In this document: positions 1 through 8,482 of the stretch, in pieces
Position numbering within the stretch: position 1 is the stretch's first letter
How the letters are laid out: every line of letters begins with the position of its first letter
NCBI RefSeq assembly: GCF_004331685.1
Contig: NZ_SJSM01000003.1
Coordinates: 1 to 64,000 of the forward strand
Length of the DNA: 64,000 nt
Source of the DNA: Pedobacter hiemivivus
GTDB lineage: Bacteria; Bacteroidota; Bacteroidia; Sphingobacteriales; Sphingobacteriaceae
Direction of reading: 5' to 3'
Made by a program: the position numbers and the translations under genes
The notes under the pieces: model-generated
Databases searched by the model: none
What the model was told of the DNA's origin: nothing
Seen by the model: the letters and a program-made list of their open reading frames with translations, nothing else

Positions 1-217
1 TAAACACGGAGTCGTTGAAGGTGTCTTCTAATGTCCGCTGGCTAAGCTTTTCGTTTTCCAAAAGGCCATAGAGCAATAAGTAAAACATCTTTTTACCATG
101 TAGAACTTTTGCATAGTGATCGATTTTGGTATTTACTGACAGATGTGCTATAAGCGCTTCCGGAATGAATCCTAACAGGTGGTTTATGTTTATTTTATGA
201 TCTTTAAATACAGCCAT
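1..217 (-). CDS. IS4-type transposase, N-terminal part (cut by window edge)
   Basis: The minus strand is open from an ATG at 217 to the window edge, 72 codons without a stop. The translated segment contains HYAKVLHGKKMFYLLLYG followed by ENEKLSQRTLEDTFNDS, which I recognise as the N-terminal region of IS4-family transposases common in Bacteroidota. This part precedes the DDE catalytic domain, which would lie outside the window, so activity cannot be judged. No terminal inverted repeat could be defined because only one end of the element is visible. The next gene (rlmI) is oriented towards it and is separated by a terminator. The family call rests on remembered sequence resemblance; the open frame is seen directly. 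Confidence 0.65.
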   Translation of the reverse strand, partial: MAVFKDHKININHLLGFIPEALIAHLSVNTKIDHYAKVLHGKKMFYLLLYGLLENEKLSQRTLEDTFNDSVF

Positions 218-321
218 ACCTCATTGATTATCAGCCATTAAGATAGTGATTTCTTGTGAGAAAAACAACATAATTAACTGATTATTAACGACTTACGCGA
301 AAAAAATAAAGGTAATAAAAC

Positions 322-350
322 AAAAAAAGTCGGAAGATAAATCTTCCGAC
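322..350 (-). terminator. Rho-independent terminator of rlmI
   Basis: A perfect 10-bp inverted repeat (GTCGGAAGAT / ATCTTCCGAC, 2-nt loop) at 329-350 lies 33 bp beyond the rlmI stop. On the minus strand it is followed by seven T residues. Its core CGGAAGA-yAAA-TCTTCCG recurs in the prfC terminator near 23.6 kb. Confidence 0.8.
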
Positions 351-382
351 CATGACTGGTGATAACACCCTCTTTTTTTATT

Positions 383-1570
383 TTAAAGTACTCTCAGTAA
401 TAGTCCTTTTAGGTATTCTCCTTCGGAGAAGGAAATTCTTACCGGGTGATCTTCAGGTTGGCTAAATTGCTTAATGATCTGAACTTCCCGGCCTGCATCT
501 AACGCGGCCCAGGCGATGATCTGTTTAAAAGTTTCCAGATCTACAGCTCCTGAACAAGAATAAGTAGCCAATATGCCGCCTTTTTTTAGCAGGAGCATGC
601 CCAATCTGTTTAAGTCTTTGTAAGCCCTTGCAGCGCGATCTAAAGCCGATCTGGAAGGTGCATATTTAGGGGGATCTAATACCAGTACATCGAAAGTTTT
701 GCCTTCCTCCTTAAAAACACGGAGTTGTTTGTTTACATCTGACTGGATGCTGCTTTGTTTATCCTCGCTAAAGCCATTAAGCTCAAGGTTATGTTTTAAG
801 GTTTCAATAGCTAATGCAGAGCTATCTACACTGGTTACATGTGCAGCGCCGTATTTTAAGCTATTTAAAGTAAAACCGCCACTATAGCAAAAGCAATCCA
901 GCACGGTTTTGTCCTTCGTGTAAGCTGCAAGGATTTGCCTATTGTCACGTTGGTCGCAATAGAATCCTGATTTTTGCCCATCAGCAATGTTGATGTGGTA
1001 TAGGACGCCATTTTCTTTTACTTCAATAAATTCAGGAGGTGCTTCTCCCCAAATGAGTCCTTGTGCAGGCTCCAGGTTTTCATGTTTACGGGCACCAGCG
1101 TCGCTTTTATCAAATATCCCTTTAGGGTTTAACTCTTGTCTTAATATATCAACGATATCTTCTTGTATGGTCTCAATTCCTGCACTCGATACCTGCAGGG
1201 ATAGGAAATCACCATACTTATCAATGATAAGGCCGGGTAAAAAATCAGCTTCGCTAAATACCAATCTGCAGGTGTTAGTTTCAGCACTTAATACATGGGC
1301 GCGAGCGTCAATAGCCGCTTTTATTTTTCGTTGATACCAACTTTTATCTATGGTGATGCTTTCATCCCATTCTAATAAGCGGAGGGCTACCCTTGATTGA
1401 TCGTTGTAATAAGCATAAGCAAGAAATTCTTTTTCTGCCGATCTTACGATGACCACCTCACCATTTTCAGGCTTTCCTTTAATTTTGTCAATCGCACCAG
1501 AGAAAATCCAGGGATGGCGCAGCACAGCAGCTTTTTCTTTGCCTTTTTTAAGTATTACATCGATCATCAT
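383..1570 (-). CDS. rlmI: RlmI-like 23S rRNA (cytosine-C5) methyltransferase
   Basis: 395 residues, the usual length for the RlmI family, which makes m5C in 23S rRNA (C1962 in E. coli). A PUA-type RNA-binding domain occupies about residues 3-80. It is followed by the family segment GQKSGFYCDQRDNR (198-211), the SAM-binding motif LDCFCYSGGF (224-233), DPPKYAPS (299-306) and the catalytic-cysteine motif YSCSG (337-341, Cys339). The protein begins with two Met codons and either could be the start. It is a single-gene transcript ending in the hairpin at 329-350. Close relatives can have other rRNA targets, so the exact nucleotide is inferred from the family. Confidence 0.88.
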   Translation of the reverse strand: MMIDVILKKGKEKAAVLRHPWIFSGAIDKIKGKPENGEVVIVRSAEKEFLAYAYYNDQSRVALRLLEWDESITIDKSWYQRKIKAAIDARAHVLSAETNTCRLVFSEADFLPGLIIDKYGDFLSLQVSSAGIETIQEDIVDILRQELNPKGIFDKSDAGARKHENLEPAQGLIWGEAPPEFIEVKENGVLYHINIADGQKSGFYCDQRDNRQILAAYTKDKTVLDCFCYSGGFTLNSLKYGAAHVTSVDSSALAIETLKHNLELNGFSEDKQSSIQSDVNKQLRVFKEEGKTFDVLVLDPPKYAPSRSALDRAARAYKDLNRLGMLLLKKGGILATYSCSGAVDLETFKQIIAWAALDAGREVQIIKQFSQPEDHPVRISFSEGEYLKGLLLRVL

Positions 1571-1652
1571 GGGGGCAAAGATAAAAAAAACAATGTGGCT
1601 AGTTGATTAATTCACAAGGATCATATCATTGAATAAATTGTAAATTCACGGC

Positions 1653-1988
1653 ATGGAAGAAATAACCTGGAATGACTTCGAGAAAGTCGAATTGTGTGCA
1701 GGGACAATTTTAGAGGTCTTGGATTATCCGGAAGCTAGAAAACCTGCCTATAAAGTAAAAGTAGATTTTGGAGAATTGGGTATCAAAATGAGCTCTGCCC
1801 AGATTACAGCGCTGTATACGAAAGAAGAGTTAGTTGGTCAACAGATTGTGGGGGTGGTTAATTTTCCCAAAAAACAGATTGGTAAATTTATGTCGGAGTT
1901 CCTGGTTACGGGATTTGCGGATGAAAGCGGGAATATTGTATTAACCACCTTAAATGGGAAAGTTCCTAATGGGAGTAAAATGATATAA
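1653..1988 (+). CDS. csaA: CsaA-like tRNA-binding protein
   Basis: 111 residues, matching the single-domain tRNA-binding OB-fold family (related to the C-terminal part of MetRS and Trbp111). The pattern of family residues is visible in [17 protein letters not shown] and [17 protein letters not shown]. In Bacillus, CsaA has been described as an export-related chaperone, but the fold points to tRNA or RNA binding, so the physiological role is uncertain. It lies 15 bp upstream of tadA on the same strand, and the pair probably forms a small operon linked to tRNA metabolism. A TAAATTCA element sits only a few bases before the ATG, so the transcript may have a very short leader. Confidence 0.85.
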   Translation: MEEITWNDFEKVELCAGTILEVLDYPEARKPAYKVKVDFGELGIKMSSAQITALYTKEELVGQQIVGVVNFPKKQIGKFMSEFLVTGFADESGNIVLTTLNGKVPNGSKMI

Positions 1989-2003
1989 TACTATCTTTGG
2001 GGC

Positions 2004-2477
2004 ATGAGCTTTTATAATTTTTCAGAAGAAGATAACCCTGCCGCGGAAGATGAGCATTTTATGCGTATGGCCTTACAGGAAGCACAAAAAGCTTACGAGG
2101 CTGAAGAGATCCCAATAGGGGCAATTGTGGTCTGTAAAGGCCGCATAGTGGGCCGTGGACATAATTTAACTGAGCAGTTGAATGATGTAACTGCGCATGC
2201 GGAAATGCAGGCGTTTACGGCAGCATCGCAAACCCTTGGGGGCAAATATCTAAAGGATTGTACTTTATACGTTACGATTGAGCCCTGTGTGATGTGTGCA
2301 GGAGCTAGTTATTGGACGCAGATTGGTAAAGTGGTATATGGTGCCTCAGAACCTAAAAGAGGTTTTACAACCAAAGACGCGAGTTTGTTACACCCAAAAA
2401 CAGTTTTGAGAAGTGGTGTTTTAGCACAAGAATGTGGCGCCTTGATGAAAAAGTTTTTCGAAAATAAAAGAGGTTAA
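2004..2477 (+). CDS. tadA: tRNA-specific adenosine deaminase
   Basis: 157-residue cytidine-deaminase-fold enzyme that makes inosine at the wobble position (A34) of tRNA-Arg(ACG). The zinc and catalytic motifs are intact: HAE at 65-67 (His ligand plus proton-shuttling Glu) and PCVMC at 94-98 (two Cys ligands). Length and motif spacing fit TadA rather than a guanine or cytosine deaminase, although Bacteroidota carry related nucleoside deaminases and the exact substrate is inferred. It follows csaA by 15 bp and precedes the separately promoted superoxide dismutase gene. Confidence 0.85.
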   Translation: MSFYNFSEEDNPAAEDEHFMRMALQEAQKAYEAEEIPIGAIVVCKGRIVGRGHNLTEQLNDVTAHAEMQAFTAASQTLGGKYLKDCTLYVTIEPCVMCAGASYWTQIGKVVYGASEPKRGFTTKDASLLHPKTVLRSGVLAQECGALMKKFFENKRG

Positions 2478-2516
2478 ACTTGACAAAGTATTGAACAAAA
2501 CTTAACCCTCGATTGT

Positions 2517-2524
2517 TATATTTG
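2517..2524 (+). promoter_or_regulatory. Promoter -7 element for superoxide dismutase
   Basis: TATATTTG matches the Bacteroidota -7 consensus TAnnTTTG exactly, with a TTG triplet at 2491-2493 upstream. The start codon of the dismutase gene is about 70 bp downstream, leaving room for a 5' leader. Confidence 0.5.
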
Positions 2525-2594
2525 CTGTTGAAGACGGCAATTATTGAGTCGTTGGCAAAAATTAAATAATTATTTAAACTTAAATCATAATAGT

Positions 2595-3200
2595 ATGGCT
2601 TTTGAATTACCTGCGTTACCATACGCAACAGATGCATTAGAACCGCATATCGATAAATTAACTATGGAAATCCACCATGGTAAACACCACCAAGCTTACG
2701 TTACTAACCTAAATAAAGCTTTAGAAGGCAAGCCAGAAGCTACTCAAAGTATCGAAGAAATTGTTAAAAACATCTCTAAGTTTCCCCCTGCAGTAAGAAA
2801 CAACGGTGGAGGTCATTATAACCACTCTTTGTTTTGGGAAGTTATAGGTCCAAATAAAGGTGGAGAGCCTAAAGGTGATTTAGCTGATGCAATTAATGCT
2901 GCATTTGGTTCATTCGCTGATTTTAAGACTAAATTTGCTGAAGCTGGTGCAACTCGTTTTGGTTCAGGATGGGCTTGGTTAAGCGTAGGTGCTGATAAAA
3001 AATTAGTAGTTTCATCTACTCCTAATCAGGATAATCCTTTAATGGATATCGCTGAAGTAAAAGGTACTCCAATTTTAGGAATGGATGTTTGGGAACATGC
3101 TTACTACCTGCATTATCAAAACAGACGTCCTGATTACATTGCTGCTTTCTGGAATGTAGTGAACTGGGATGCTGTAGCTGAACGTTTCAAAAAAGCTTAA
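2595..3200 (+). CDS. sodA: Superoxide dismutase, Mn-type (Fe/Mn family)
   Basis: 201 residues when started at the ATG at 2595. The frame is open further upstream, but family N-termini begin just before [15 protein letters not shown], so the longer start is rejected. Metal ligands are seen as His27 (EIHHGKHH), His77 (NHSLFW), Asp164 and His168 ([11 protein letters not shown]). The GGGHYNH segment and Gln145 in STPNQDNP are typical of Mn-dependent or cambialistic enzymes rather than strict Fe enzymes. It has no signal peptide and should be cytoplasmic, removing superoxide. It has its own promoter and a strong terminator, and an oxyR gene lies 0.9 kb downstream. Confidence 0.92.
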   Translation: MAFELPALPYATDALEPHIDKLTMEIHHGKHHQAYVTNLNKALEGKPEATQSIEEIVKNISKFPPAVRNNGGGHYNHSLFWEVIGPNKGGEPKGDLADAINAAFGSFADFKTKFAEAGATRFGSGWAWLSVGADKKLVVSSTPNQDNPLMDIAEVKGTPILGMDVWEHAYYLHYQNRRPDYIAAFWNVVNWDAVAERFKKA

Positions 3201-3238
3201 TTTTCTTCCTGTTTTTATAGCAGGATCAATCATATAAA

Positions 3239-3268
3239 GAGGCCCGGATGTTTTTGCATCCGGGCCTC
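3239..3268. terminator. Bidirectional terminator between sodA and a convergent gene
   Basis: Perfect 12-bp inverted repeat (GAGGCCCGGATG / CATCCGGGCCTC) with a 6-nt loop, placed between convergent stop codons at 3200 and 3272. T-rich sequence follows on the plus strand and a shorter one on the minus strand. Confidence 0.85.
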
Positions 3269-3271
3269 TTG

Positions 3272-4012
3272 TTATTTTTTGCTTATGTTTTTCTCATTAT
3301 AGTCATTAAATGCAACAATAATGGCTTCAGCTTCTTTAGGCTTAAAAGCCGTTTTCATTGCCATGGCAACCATTCTGGCTGCAAGACCTTTTTTTACCAC
3401 AATGGGCTCGTTTCCATAGGTGCCATTTTTATATTTCTGCAATACTTCAGGGGTATCTTCAAAATACTTTTGAAGATCGGCGTCGAACGCATTTTTTGGT
3501 TTGCCTGTATTGTCTTTAATCGCAAGGATCTTAAATCCCCTTATAAGCTCGTTTGTCTTAAGCCTTCTTTTTTCAGCAATGTCGGCAGGGGTGGTCATCA
3601 TATATACCTCCACTTCTTCAGGATAAGAATAAAAACGATAAGAATTGATCCGGCCTGCAGATAAACGCTCCATCATATGATCATTTGAACCAAGACTTTT
3701 TAGCTGAAGATTCTCTGCATCTACAAAATGGATTTTTTCAAAGGCACGCGATCCTGCCTGGTAAAATTTCATGTCATCGACTTTATACTTTTTTGGCTTT
3801 ACGTCAGGGTTGCCGATAATCGCCACAGAGTCTTTTAGGAAAATAAAACGTTGATTGAACCAAGGGGCATCATCGTATATGAGGATTGAGCCGCTTACAC
3901 GGGTTCCGTCGTTAAGGATTGCATAACCAGGCTGATAGTTCTCCTGAGCCTTACTTACAGAAAATGTCAATAATAGTAGTAAAACTATCCAGTAATTTAC
4001 ATGCTTTTTCAT
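3272..4012 (-). CDS. Secreted protein of unknown function
   Basis: 246 residues with a clear signal peptide: a Lys start, a long Leu/Val core (WIVLLLLLTFSVS) and a cleavage-like KAQ at about residues 21-23. No catalytic motif is recognised. Residues 25-70 have the pattern of a small beta-rich domain (GYAILNDGTRVSGSILIYDD). The C-terminus (AEAIIVAFNDYNEKN) resembles the end of the secreted protein at 7706-8395 (LIKAYVAAYNEMHK), which also starts its mature part with an xxGxxVxGxI pattern. The two may be distant paralogues, which is inference from a by-eye comparison. It probably acts in the periplasm or outer envelope. It is a single gene convergent with sodA. Confidence 0.7.
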   Translation of the reverse strand: MKKHVNYWIVLLLLLTFSVSKAQENYQPGYAILNDGTRVSGSILIYDDAPWFNQRFIFLKDSVAIIGNPDVKPKKYKVDDMKFYQAGSRAFEKIHFVDAENLQLKSLGSNDHMMERLSAGRINSYRFYSYPEEVEVYMMTTPADIAEKRRLKTNELIRGFKILAIKDNTGKPKNAFDADLQKYFEDTPEVLQKYKNGTYGNEPIVVKKGLAARMVAMAMKTAFKPKEAEAIIVAFNDYNEKNISKK

Positions 4013-4120
4013 AGCGCTAATTTGAGTTAAGAAATTTAGGCTAAGCTATAGAATTTATACCAGTTATTAATAAAGTGTAAAACTCCGCCGGTATTTTGTG
4101 TCGAGCTGTTTTGTGGACTA

Positions 4121-5053
4121 TTATATGCCTACTATATCCTTTTTCTTTTTCTGCTTCATCGTTTTTGGGATAACCGCCAGAATCTCATCCTTTAACGCAT
4201 TTAACATTCTTTTCTTAATGAAATTCTTGTGCGTTGCAAGGCTGATTTCCCTTACAGGCTCCGGTGATTTAAAATGCCTCACCTTGCTCAGTTGTCTGCT
4301 GTTTAGTTCCTCTAAGGCCAGCTCAGGCAGCAAGGTCGCACCATTATTCATGTCTACCATCCTGATCAGCGTTTCTACACTACCGGTGTTGTAAGTTAGT
4401 CCCTGAAGTCTATTTTGACTGGTCGAACGACAGATATTTAATACCTGAGATCGCATACAATGCCCCTCATTAAGCAGCCAGATGTTTTCATCTTCCAGGT
4501 CTTCCGAGTCAATAGTCTTCTTTTTATACAGCTTACTGTTTTTGCTGATGTAGGTGACAAAGTTTTCATAGTACAGCGGTAATTCGGCTATATTGTTGTC
4601 ACCAAGCGGTGTAGCGAGAATTCCGCAGTCCAGCACACCAGTTTTTAAATGGTGTATGATGTCTTCAGTGGTATACTCCCAGATCAATAATTTCAAGTCG
4701 GGGTATTTCGCCATCATTGCCGAAATTACCCGGGGTAAAAGGTAAGGTGCAACAGTAGGGATAATGCCAACTTTGAGTTCGCCACTAACCTCTTGTTGTT
4801 GGTTGTTGATGATCTCCTTAATTTTTTGGCTTTCTTGCAAGACTAGTCTTGCTTGTTCAATAATCTGAGAGCCGATTTCTGTTGGAACAACTGGTTGTTT
4901 ACTGCGGTCGAAGATCTTGACATTTAGCATTTCTTCGAGCTTTTGAACCTGCATACTCAGCGTAGGTTGGGTCACAAAGCATTTCTCGGCAGCGCCTACA
5001 AAACTTCTGTAAGTGTCTACCGCAACAATATATTCCAGTTGAACTAAGGTCAT
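4121..5053 (-). CDS. oxyR: OxyR, LysR-family hydrogen peroxide sensor
   Basis: 310 residues: an N-terminal winged helix-turn-helix (about 1-60, with FVTQPTLSMQVQKLEEML as the recognition region) and a LysR substrate-binding-type regulatory domain (about 90-300). The redox cysteines of OxyR are present in GHCMRSQVLNIC as Cys199 and Cys208, the same numbering and spacing as in E. coli OxyR. Oxidation of this pair by peroxide forms a disulfide that switches the regulator. The basic C-terminal tail (KQKKKKD) is a local feature. The sodA gene 0.9 kb away is a plausible but unproven target. Single gene, minus strand. Confidence 0.92.
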   Translation of the reverse strand: MTLVQLEYIVAVDTYRSFVGAAEKCFVTQPTLSMQVQKLEEMLNVKIFDRSKQPVVPTEIGSQIIEQARLVLQESQKIKEIINNQQQEVSGELKVGIIPTVAPYLLPRVISAMMAKYPDLKLLIWEYTTEDIIHHLKTGVLDCGILATPLGDNNIAELPLYYENFVTYISKNSKLYKKKTIDSEDLEDENIWLLNEGHCMRSQVLNICRSTSQNRLQGLTYNTGSVETLIRMVDMNNGATLLPELALEELNSRQLSKVRHFKSPEPVREISLATHKNFIKKRMLNALKDEILAVIPKTMKQKKKKDIVGI

Positions 5054-5092
5054 ATAGCTAAAGTTTATTTTTCTTTAGCAAAGATATCAATT

Positions 5093-6022
5093 TTAGCTAT
5101 GCTTCTCCAGGAAATCCTGATAAGCTAGCTTAATGCCCTCTTCCAGAGCTACTTTGTGTTTCCATCCTAAGGCATGTAGCTTGGATACATCCATTAACTT
5201 ACGTGGTGTGCCGTCAGGTTTGCTGCTGTCAAAAGTTAGCTCACCTTCAAATCCTATAATATCTTTAATCAATATAGCCAGATCCTTTATGGTTAGGTCT
5301 TCCCCAGTACCTATATTTAAAAATCCAGCTTCGTTATAATTTTGCATTAAGAAATAACATGCATCTGCCAGATCATCAGCGAATAAGAATTCTCGCATAG
5401 GCGTGCCAGATCCCCAGATGTTAACTTCGGCATGTTGATTCACTTTTGCTTCATGAAACTTGCGAATCAGCGCAGGCAACACATGAGAATTTTGAGGATG
5501 GTAATTGTCATTGTAGCCATACAAGTTGGTTGGCATTACAGAAATGAAATTGCAATTGTATTGGGCACGATATGCATCGGCCATTTTAATCCCGGCAATT
5601 TTAGCAATGGCGTAAGGCTCATTGGTTTCTTCAAGTAGGCCAGTAAGCAAGTATTCTTCCTTTAGTGGCTGAGGCGCTAGTTTTGGGTAGATACAGCTTG
5701 AGCCCAGGAACATTAGTTTTTTAACCCCATTTGTATAAGCCTGATGGATTACATTATTTTGGATACATAGGTTTTCGTAAAGAAAATCGGCACGGTAGGT
5801 ATTGTTGGCAATGATGCCGCCAACTTTCGCTGCCGCCAAAAATACATATTCAGGCTGTTCAGTAGCAAAGAAATCAGTAACTGATTGCTGATTGCGCAAA
5901 TCAAGCTCTGCTGATGTTCTGGTGATTAGGTTGCTGTAGCCTTCTTTTTGTAATTTACGGTAAATCGCAGAGCCAACCATTCCCCGGTGTCCTGCAACGT
6001 ATATTTTTGCGTTTTTTTCCAC
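5093..6022 (-). CDS. fcl: GDP-L-fucose synthase
   Basis: 309-residue extended SDR (epimerase/reductase) that converts GDP-4-keto-6-deoxy-mannose to GDP-L-fucose for surface polysaccharides. The NADPH-binding glycine motif is GHRGMVGS (11-18). The active site has the serine region GSSCIYP (107-113) and the Tyr137/Lys141 pair in YAIAK. The family segment [17 protein letters not shown] is intact. The partner GDP-mannose dehydratase (gmd), often adjacent, is not in the window. It is transcribed alone on the minus strand, divergent from trmB. Confidence 0.92.
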   Translation of the reverse strand: MEKNAKIYVAGHRGMVGSAIYRKLQKEGYSNLITRTSAELDLRNQQSVTDFFATEQPEYVFLAAAKVGGIIANNTYRADFLYENLCIQNNVIHQAYTNGVKKLMFLGSSCIYPKLAPQPLKEEYLLTGLLEETNEPYAIAKIAGIKMADAYRAQYNCNFISVMPTNLYGYNDNYHPQNSHVLPALIRKFHEAKVNQHAEVNIWGSGTPMREFLFADDLADACYFLMQNYNEAGFLNIGTGEDLTIKDLAILIKDIIGFEGELTFDSSKPDGTPRKLMDVSKLHALGWKHKVALEEGIKLAYQDFLEKHS

Positions 6023-6123
6023 GTATCTTATAATGAGGTCACAAAAGTACGAAAAGCCACCATGAATATGTAAAATCCTGAAATAAATTAAGGTTTACGG
6101 GAGGGATAAAATAACTATTTGCC

Positions 6124-6131
6124 TAAGTTTG
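6124..6131 (+). promoter_or_regulatory. Promoter -7 element for trmB
   Basis: TAAGTTTG matches TAnnTTTG exactly, 16 bp before the GTG start of trmB. It would drive trmB, the alkyltransferase-like gene and tag, which are closely spaced on the same strand. Confidence 0.5.
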
Positions 6132-6147
6132 TATAAAAATCAAAATA

Positions 6148-6798
6148 GTGGGTAAAGATAAATTAAGAAAGTTTGCGGAAATAGACACCTTCCCAAATGT
6201 TTATCAGTTGGATGCTGGAAAAGAATTAAAGGGTAAATGGGCATCGCAACATTTTAAAAATGATCATCCAGTAGTGCTTGAGTTGGCATGCGGTAAAGGC
6301 GAATATGCCGTTAGTATGGCAAAGTTCTTTCCGGAAAAAAACTTTATTGGAGTTGATTTAAAAGGCAATAGAATCTGGCGAGGTGCGCGCACGGGGATGG
6401 ATGAAGGAATTGCTAACCTGGCTTTTTTAAGAATCCAGATTGAAGATATCATGGAATTTTTCGGTGAAAATGAGATCGATGAGATTTGGATCACTTTCCC
6501 AGACCCACAACCTCAAGATAGCCGTGAAAAGAAACGCTTAACCTTTCCAGGATTTTTAGATAAATACAAAACCTTCTTGAAACCGGGTGGTAAAATAAAT
6601 TTAAAAACGGATAACGATGGCTTGTATCTTTATACAGTCGAAAAGGTAGAAGAGCTTGGTTTAAAATGTCATAAAAAAACAGATCAACTGTATAAATCAG
6701 AGTTTTATGATGAGGTGCTTTCTATTAAAACACATTACGAACGCATCTATTTAAAGCACGATAAAAGCATTAATTATATACAGTTCTCTTTGGAGTAA
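6148..6798 (+). CDS. trmB: tRNA (guanine-46-N7)-methyltransferase
   Basis: 216 residues with a GTG start, chosen because it is the first in-frame start after the promoter element and gives the usual N-terminus (GKDKLRKFAEIDTFPNV). The SAM-binding motif LELACGKGEYA is at about residues 48-58. The family signature ITFPDPQPQDSREKKRL follows at about 114-130, with the catalytic-site aspartate and proline pair. It methylates G46 in the variable loop of tRNAs. The gene precedes an alkyltransferase-like gene (14-bp gap) and tag (1-bp gap), giving a tRNA/DNA-alkylation operon. Confidence 0.92.
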   Translation: MGKDKLRKFAEIDTFPNVYQLDAGKELKGKWASQHFKNDHPVVLELACGKGEYAVSMAKFFPEKNFIGVDLKGNRIWRGARTGMDEGIANLAFLRIQIEDIMEFFGENEIDEIWITFPDPQPQDSREKKRLTFPGFLDKYKTFLKPGGKINLKTDNDGLYLYTVEKVEELGLKCHKKTDQLYKSEFYDEVLSIKTHYERIYLKHDKSINYIQFSLE

Positions 6799-6812
6799 CC
6801 GCAAAACAAGAA

Positions 6813-7139
6813 ATGGAACAATCATTTTACGACCAGGTTTTTGAGTTGGTAAGACTAATCCCTAAGGGGAGAGTAACCTCTTATGGTGCTATCGCCAAAA
6901 GTCTGGGCGCTGGTGGTTCTGCACGTATGGTGGGTTATGCCATGAGCAATGCCTCACTTGCACATCCCCCTATTCCAGCGCATAGAGTTGTAAATAGCTC
7001 CGGGCTGTTGACTGGGAAGTTCCACTTTGAAACACCAGATCTAATGCAGGAACTGTTGGAGAAGGAAGGGGTTATGGTAAAAGGCGATAAAATACAGAAC
7101 TTTAAAAAGCATTTCTGGGATCCGTTACAAGAATTATAG
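6813..7139 (+). CDS. Alkyltransferase-like (ATL) protein, MGMT family without the acceptor Cys
   Basis: 108 residues covering only the DNA-binding/active-site domain of O6-alkylguanine-DNA alkyltransferases. The canonical active-site PCHRV is replaced by PAHRV (55-59, Ala56), so it cannot accept an alkyl group. The arginine-finger region SARMVGYAMSN (36-46) and the helix-turn-helix are kept. This is the ATL architecture: such proteins bind O6-alkylguanine, flip it and hand the lesion to nucleotide-excision repair. In most characterised ATLs the Cys is Trp; Ala is less usual. It sits directly before tag, a 3-methyladenine glycosylase gene, which supports a role in alkylation damage. Confidence 0.85.
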   Translation: MEQSFYDQVFELVRLIPKGRVTSYGAIAKSLGAGGSARMVGYAMSNASLAHPPIPAHRVVNSSGLLTGKFHFETPDLMQELLEKEGVMVKGDKIQNFKKHFWDPLQEL

Positions 7140-7140
7140 T

Positions 7141-7704
7141 ATGGAAAAACAACTAGAAAGATGTGGATGGTGTGGAACCGATCCTATGTATGTTAAATAT
7201 CATGATGAGGAATGGGGTAAACCTGTTTATGATGATCAAACTATGTTCGAATTCTTAATTCTAGAGGGCGCTCAAGCAGGTTTAAGCTGGATCACTATTT
7301 TGAAAAGAAGAGGAGGGTACAAAAAGGCTTTTGCCAATTTTGATGTGCATAAGGTTGCTGCATTTACCGAGGCGGATGAAGAACGCTTGATGAATGACCC
7401 TGGGATTATTAGAAATAAGCTAAAAGTAAAGGCTGCCATCACCAATGCCAAGCTATTTATAGCAATACAGAAAGAATTTGGCTCGTTTTCTGATTATATA
7501 TGGGGATTTATACCGGGTAAGCAACCGATCATGAATAAAGTGGTTACCTTAAAGGATGTTCCGGCCAGAACGGAAATATCCGATGCCATTAGTAAAGACA
7601 TGAAAAAGCGGGGCTTCAAGTTTTTTGGCACCACGATTTGCTATGCGCATATGCAGGCAACAGGGATGGTGAATGACCATATAGAAACCTGTATCAGCAG
7701 ATAA
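7141..7704 (+). CDS. tag: DNA-3-methyladenine glycosylase I
   Basis: 187 residues, full family length. Structural zinc ligands correspond to Cys8, His21, His180 and Cys184, the same arrangement as Cys4/His17/His175/Cys179 in E. coli Tag. The catalytic and base-recognition region is FLILEGAQAGLSW (about 38-50, Glu42). The enzyme excises 3-methyladenine from DNA to start base-excision repair. It starts one base after the alkyltransferase-like gene stop, so the two are almost certainly co-transcribed. It is convergent with the secreted-protein gene that ends at 7706. Confidence 0.93.
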   Translation: MEKQLERCGWCGTDPMYVKYHDEEWGKPVYDDQTMFEFLILEGAQAGLSWITILKRRGGYKKAFANFDVHKVAAFTEADEERLMNDPGIIRNKLKVKAAITNAKLFIAIQKEFGSFSDYIWGFIPGKQPIMNKVVTLKDVPARTEISDAISKDMKKRGFKFFGTTICYAHMQATGMVNDHIETCISR

Positions 7705-7705
7705 T

Positions 7706-8395
7706 TTATTTGTGCATTTCGTTGTAAGCCGCCACATAAGCCTTGATCAGTTTAGCGTCAAAGGTTTCTGTGGTCTTTATACGCTCGGCAAGATCTTCGT
7801 CATTGATCAGCTTTTGCAATAACACATTTTTAATTTGTTGGTTTTTACCTTCAGAATTTCCACCATTAACAGGAAGTTCTACCATGGGGCCTGTGCCAAA
7901 GCGCTCAATAAAATAGGCAGTAGGGGCAACTGCTCGAGGTTGGTCATCATCTCTGTTTCTACCGCCGCCAATGGTAATGCCTACACCGCCACCGAATCCG
8001 CCAAAACCACCGGTGCCACCACCAATACCTACGCTAGGTTGTATACGGCGTCTTTTTTCCTGAGGTTGCTCAGCGGCACCATTTCCTCCAATACTATATA
8101 GGTTTACAGCTCCTCGTTCTACAACCTTGAAAAAACGAAGTTCCATGCGTTTCTTGATAACAATAGGCTTGCTTACATAGGTTTCCCCATTCCATAAAAA
8201 CTCTTTGATGTCCTTAGCCTTATATGGAGAAATGTTTCCATCATCATTTTTAAGCATAACAGTAGAGAAGTCTGTGCCTTGTATGGTTCCCCTAACAAAG
8301 TTTCCTTCCGAAATAACGATTATATCCTGTGCTTTTACCGCAATTGCAGTTATAGAAAGCATCAACAGCAAGGCGTATACTTTTATCCCTTTCAT
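7706..8395 (-). CDS. Secreted glycine-rich protein of unknown function
   Basis: 229 residues from the ATG at 8395. An in-frame ATG at 8404 would add only three residues and weaken the signal peptide. The signal sequence MKGIKVYALLLMLSITAIAV ends with KAQ at about 21-23. The mature part begins with a beta-rich stretch (ISEGNFVRGTIQ) and then a glycine-rich linker (about 125-150, repeated GGFGG and IGGG units). The last 70 residues are helical and charged. No enzyme motif is recognised. The first domain and C-terminus resemble the secreted protein at 3272-4012. It is convergent with tag and divergent from polA. Confidence 0.7.
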   Translation of the reverse strand: MKGIKVYALLLMLSITAIAVKAQDIIVISEGNFVRGTIQGTDFSTVMLKNDDGNISPYKAKDIKEFLWNGETYVSKPIVIKKRMELRFFKVVERGAVNLYSIGGNGAAEQPQEKRRRIQPSVGIGGGTGGFGGFGGGVGITIGGGRNRDDDQPRAVAPTAYFIERFGTGPMVELPVNGGNSEGKNQQIKNVLLQKLINDEDLAERIKTTETFDAKLIKAYVAAYNEMHK

Positions 8396-8450
8396 AATAA
8401 TCAAATAACGGAAATTATTCTGTTTTTGTTGTGGTCCAAGGGAGTATTGT

Positions 8451-8458
8451 TACCTTTA
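8451..8458 (+). promoter_or_regulatory. Candidate promoter -7 element for polA
   Basis: TACCTTTA differs from TAnnTTTG only at the last base. A TTTTG element lies at 8424-8428, about 22 bp upstream, a suitable -33 distance. The polA start codon follows 24 bp later. Confidence 0.4.
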
Positions 8459-8482
8459 TCCGAGTAATTTTAAATAAAAAAT

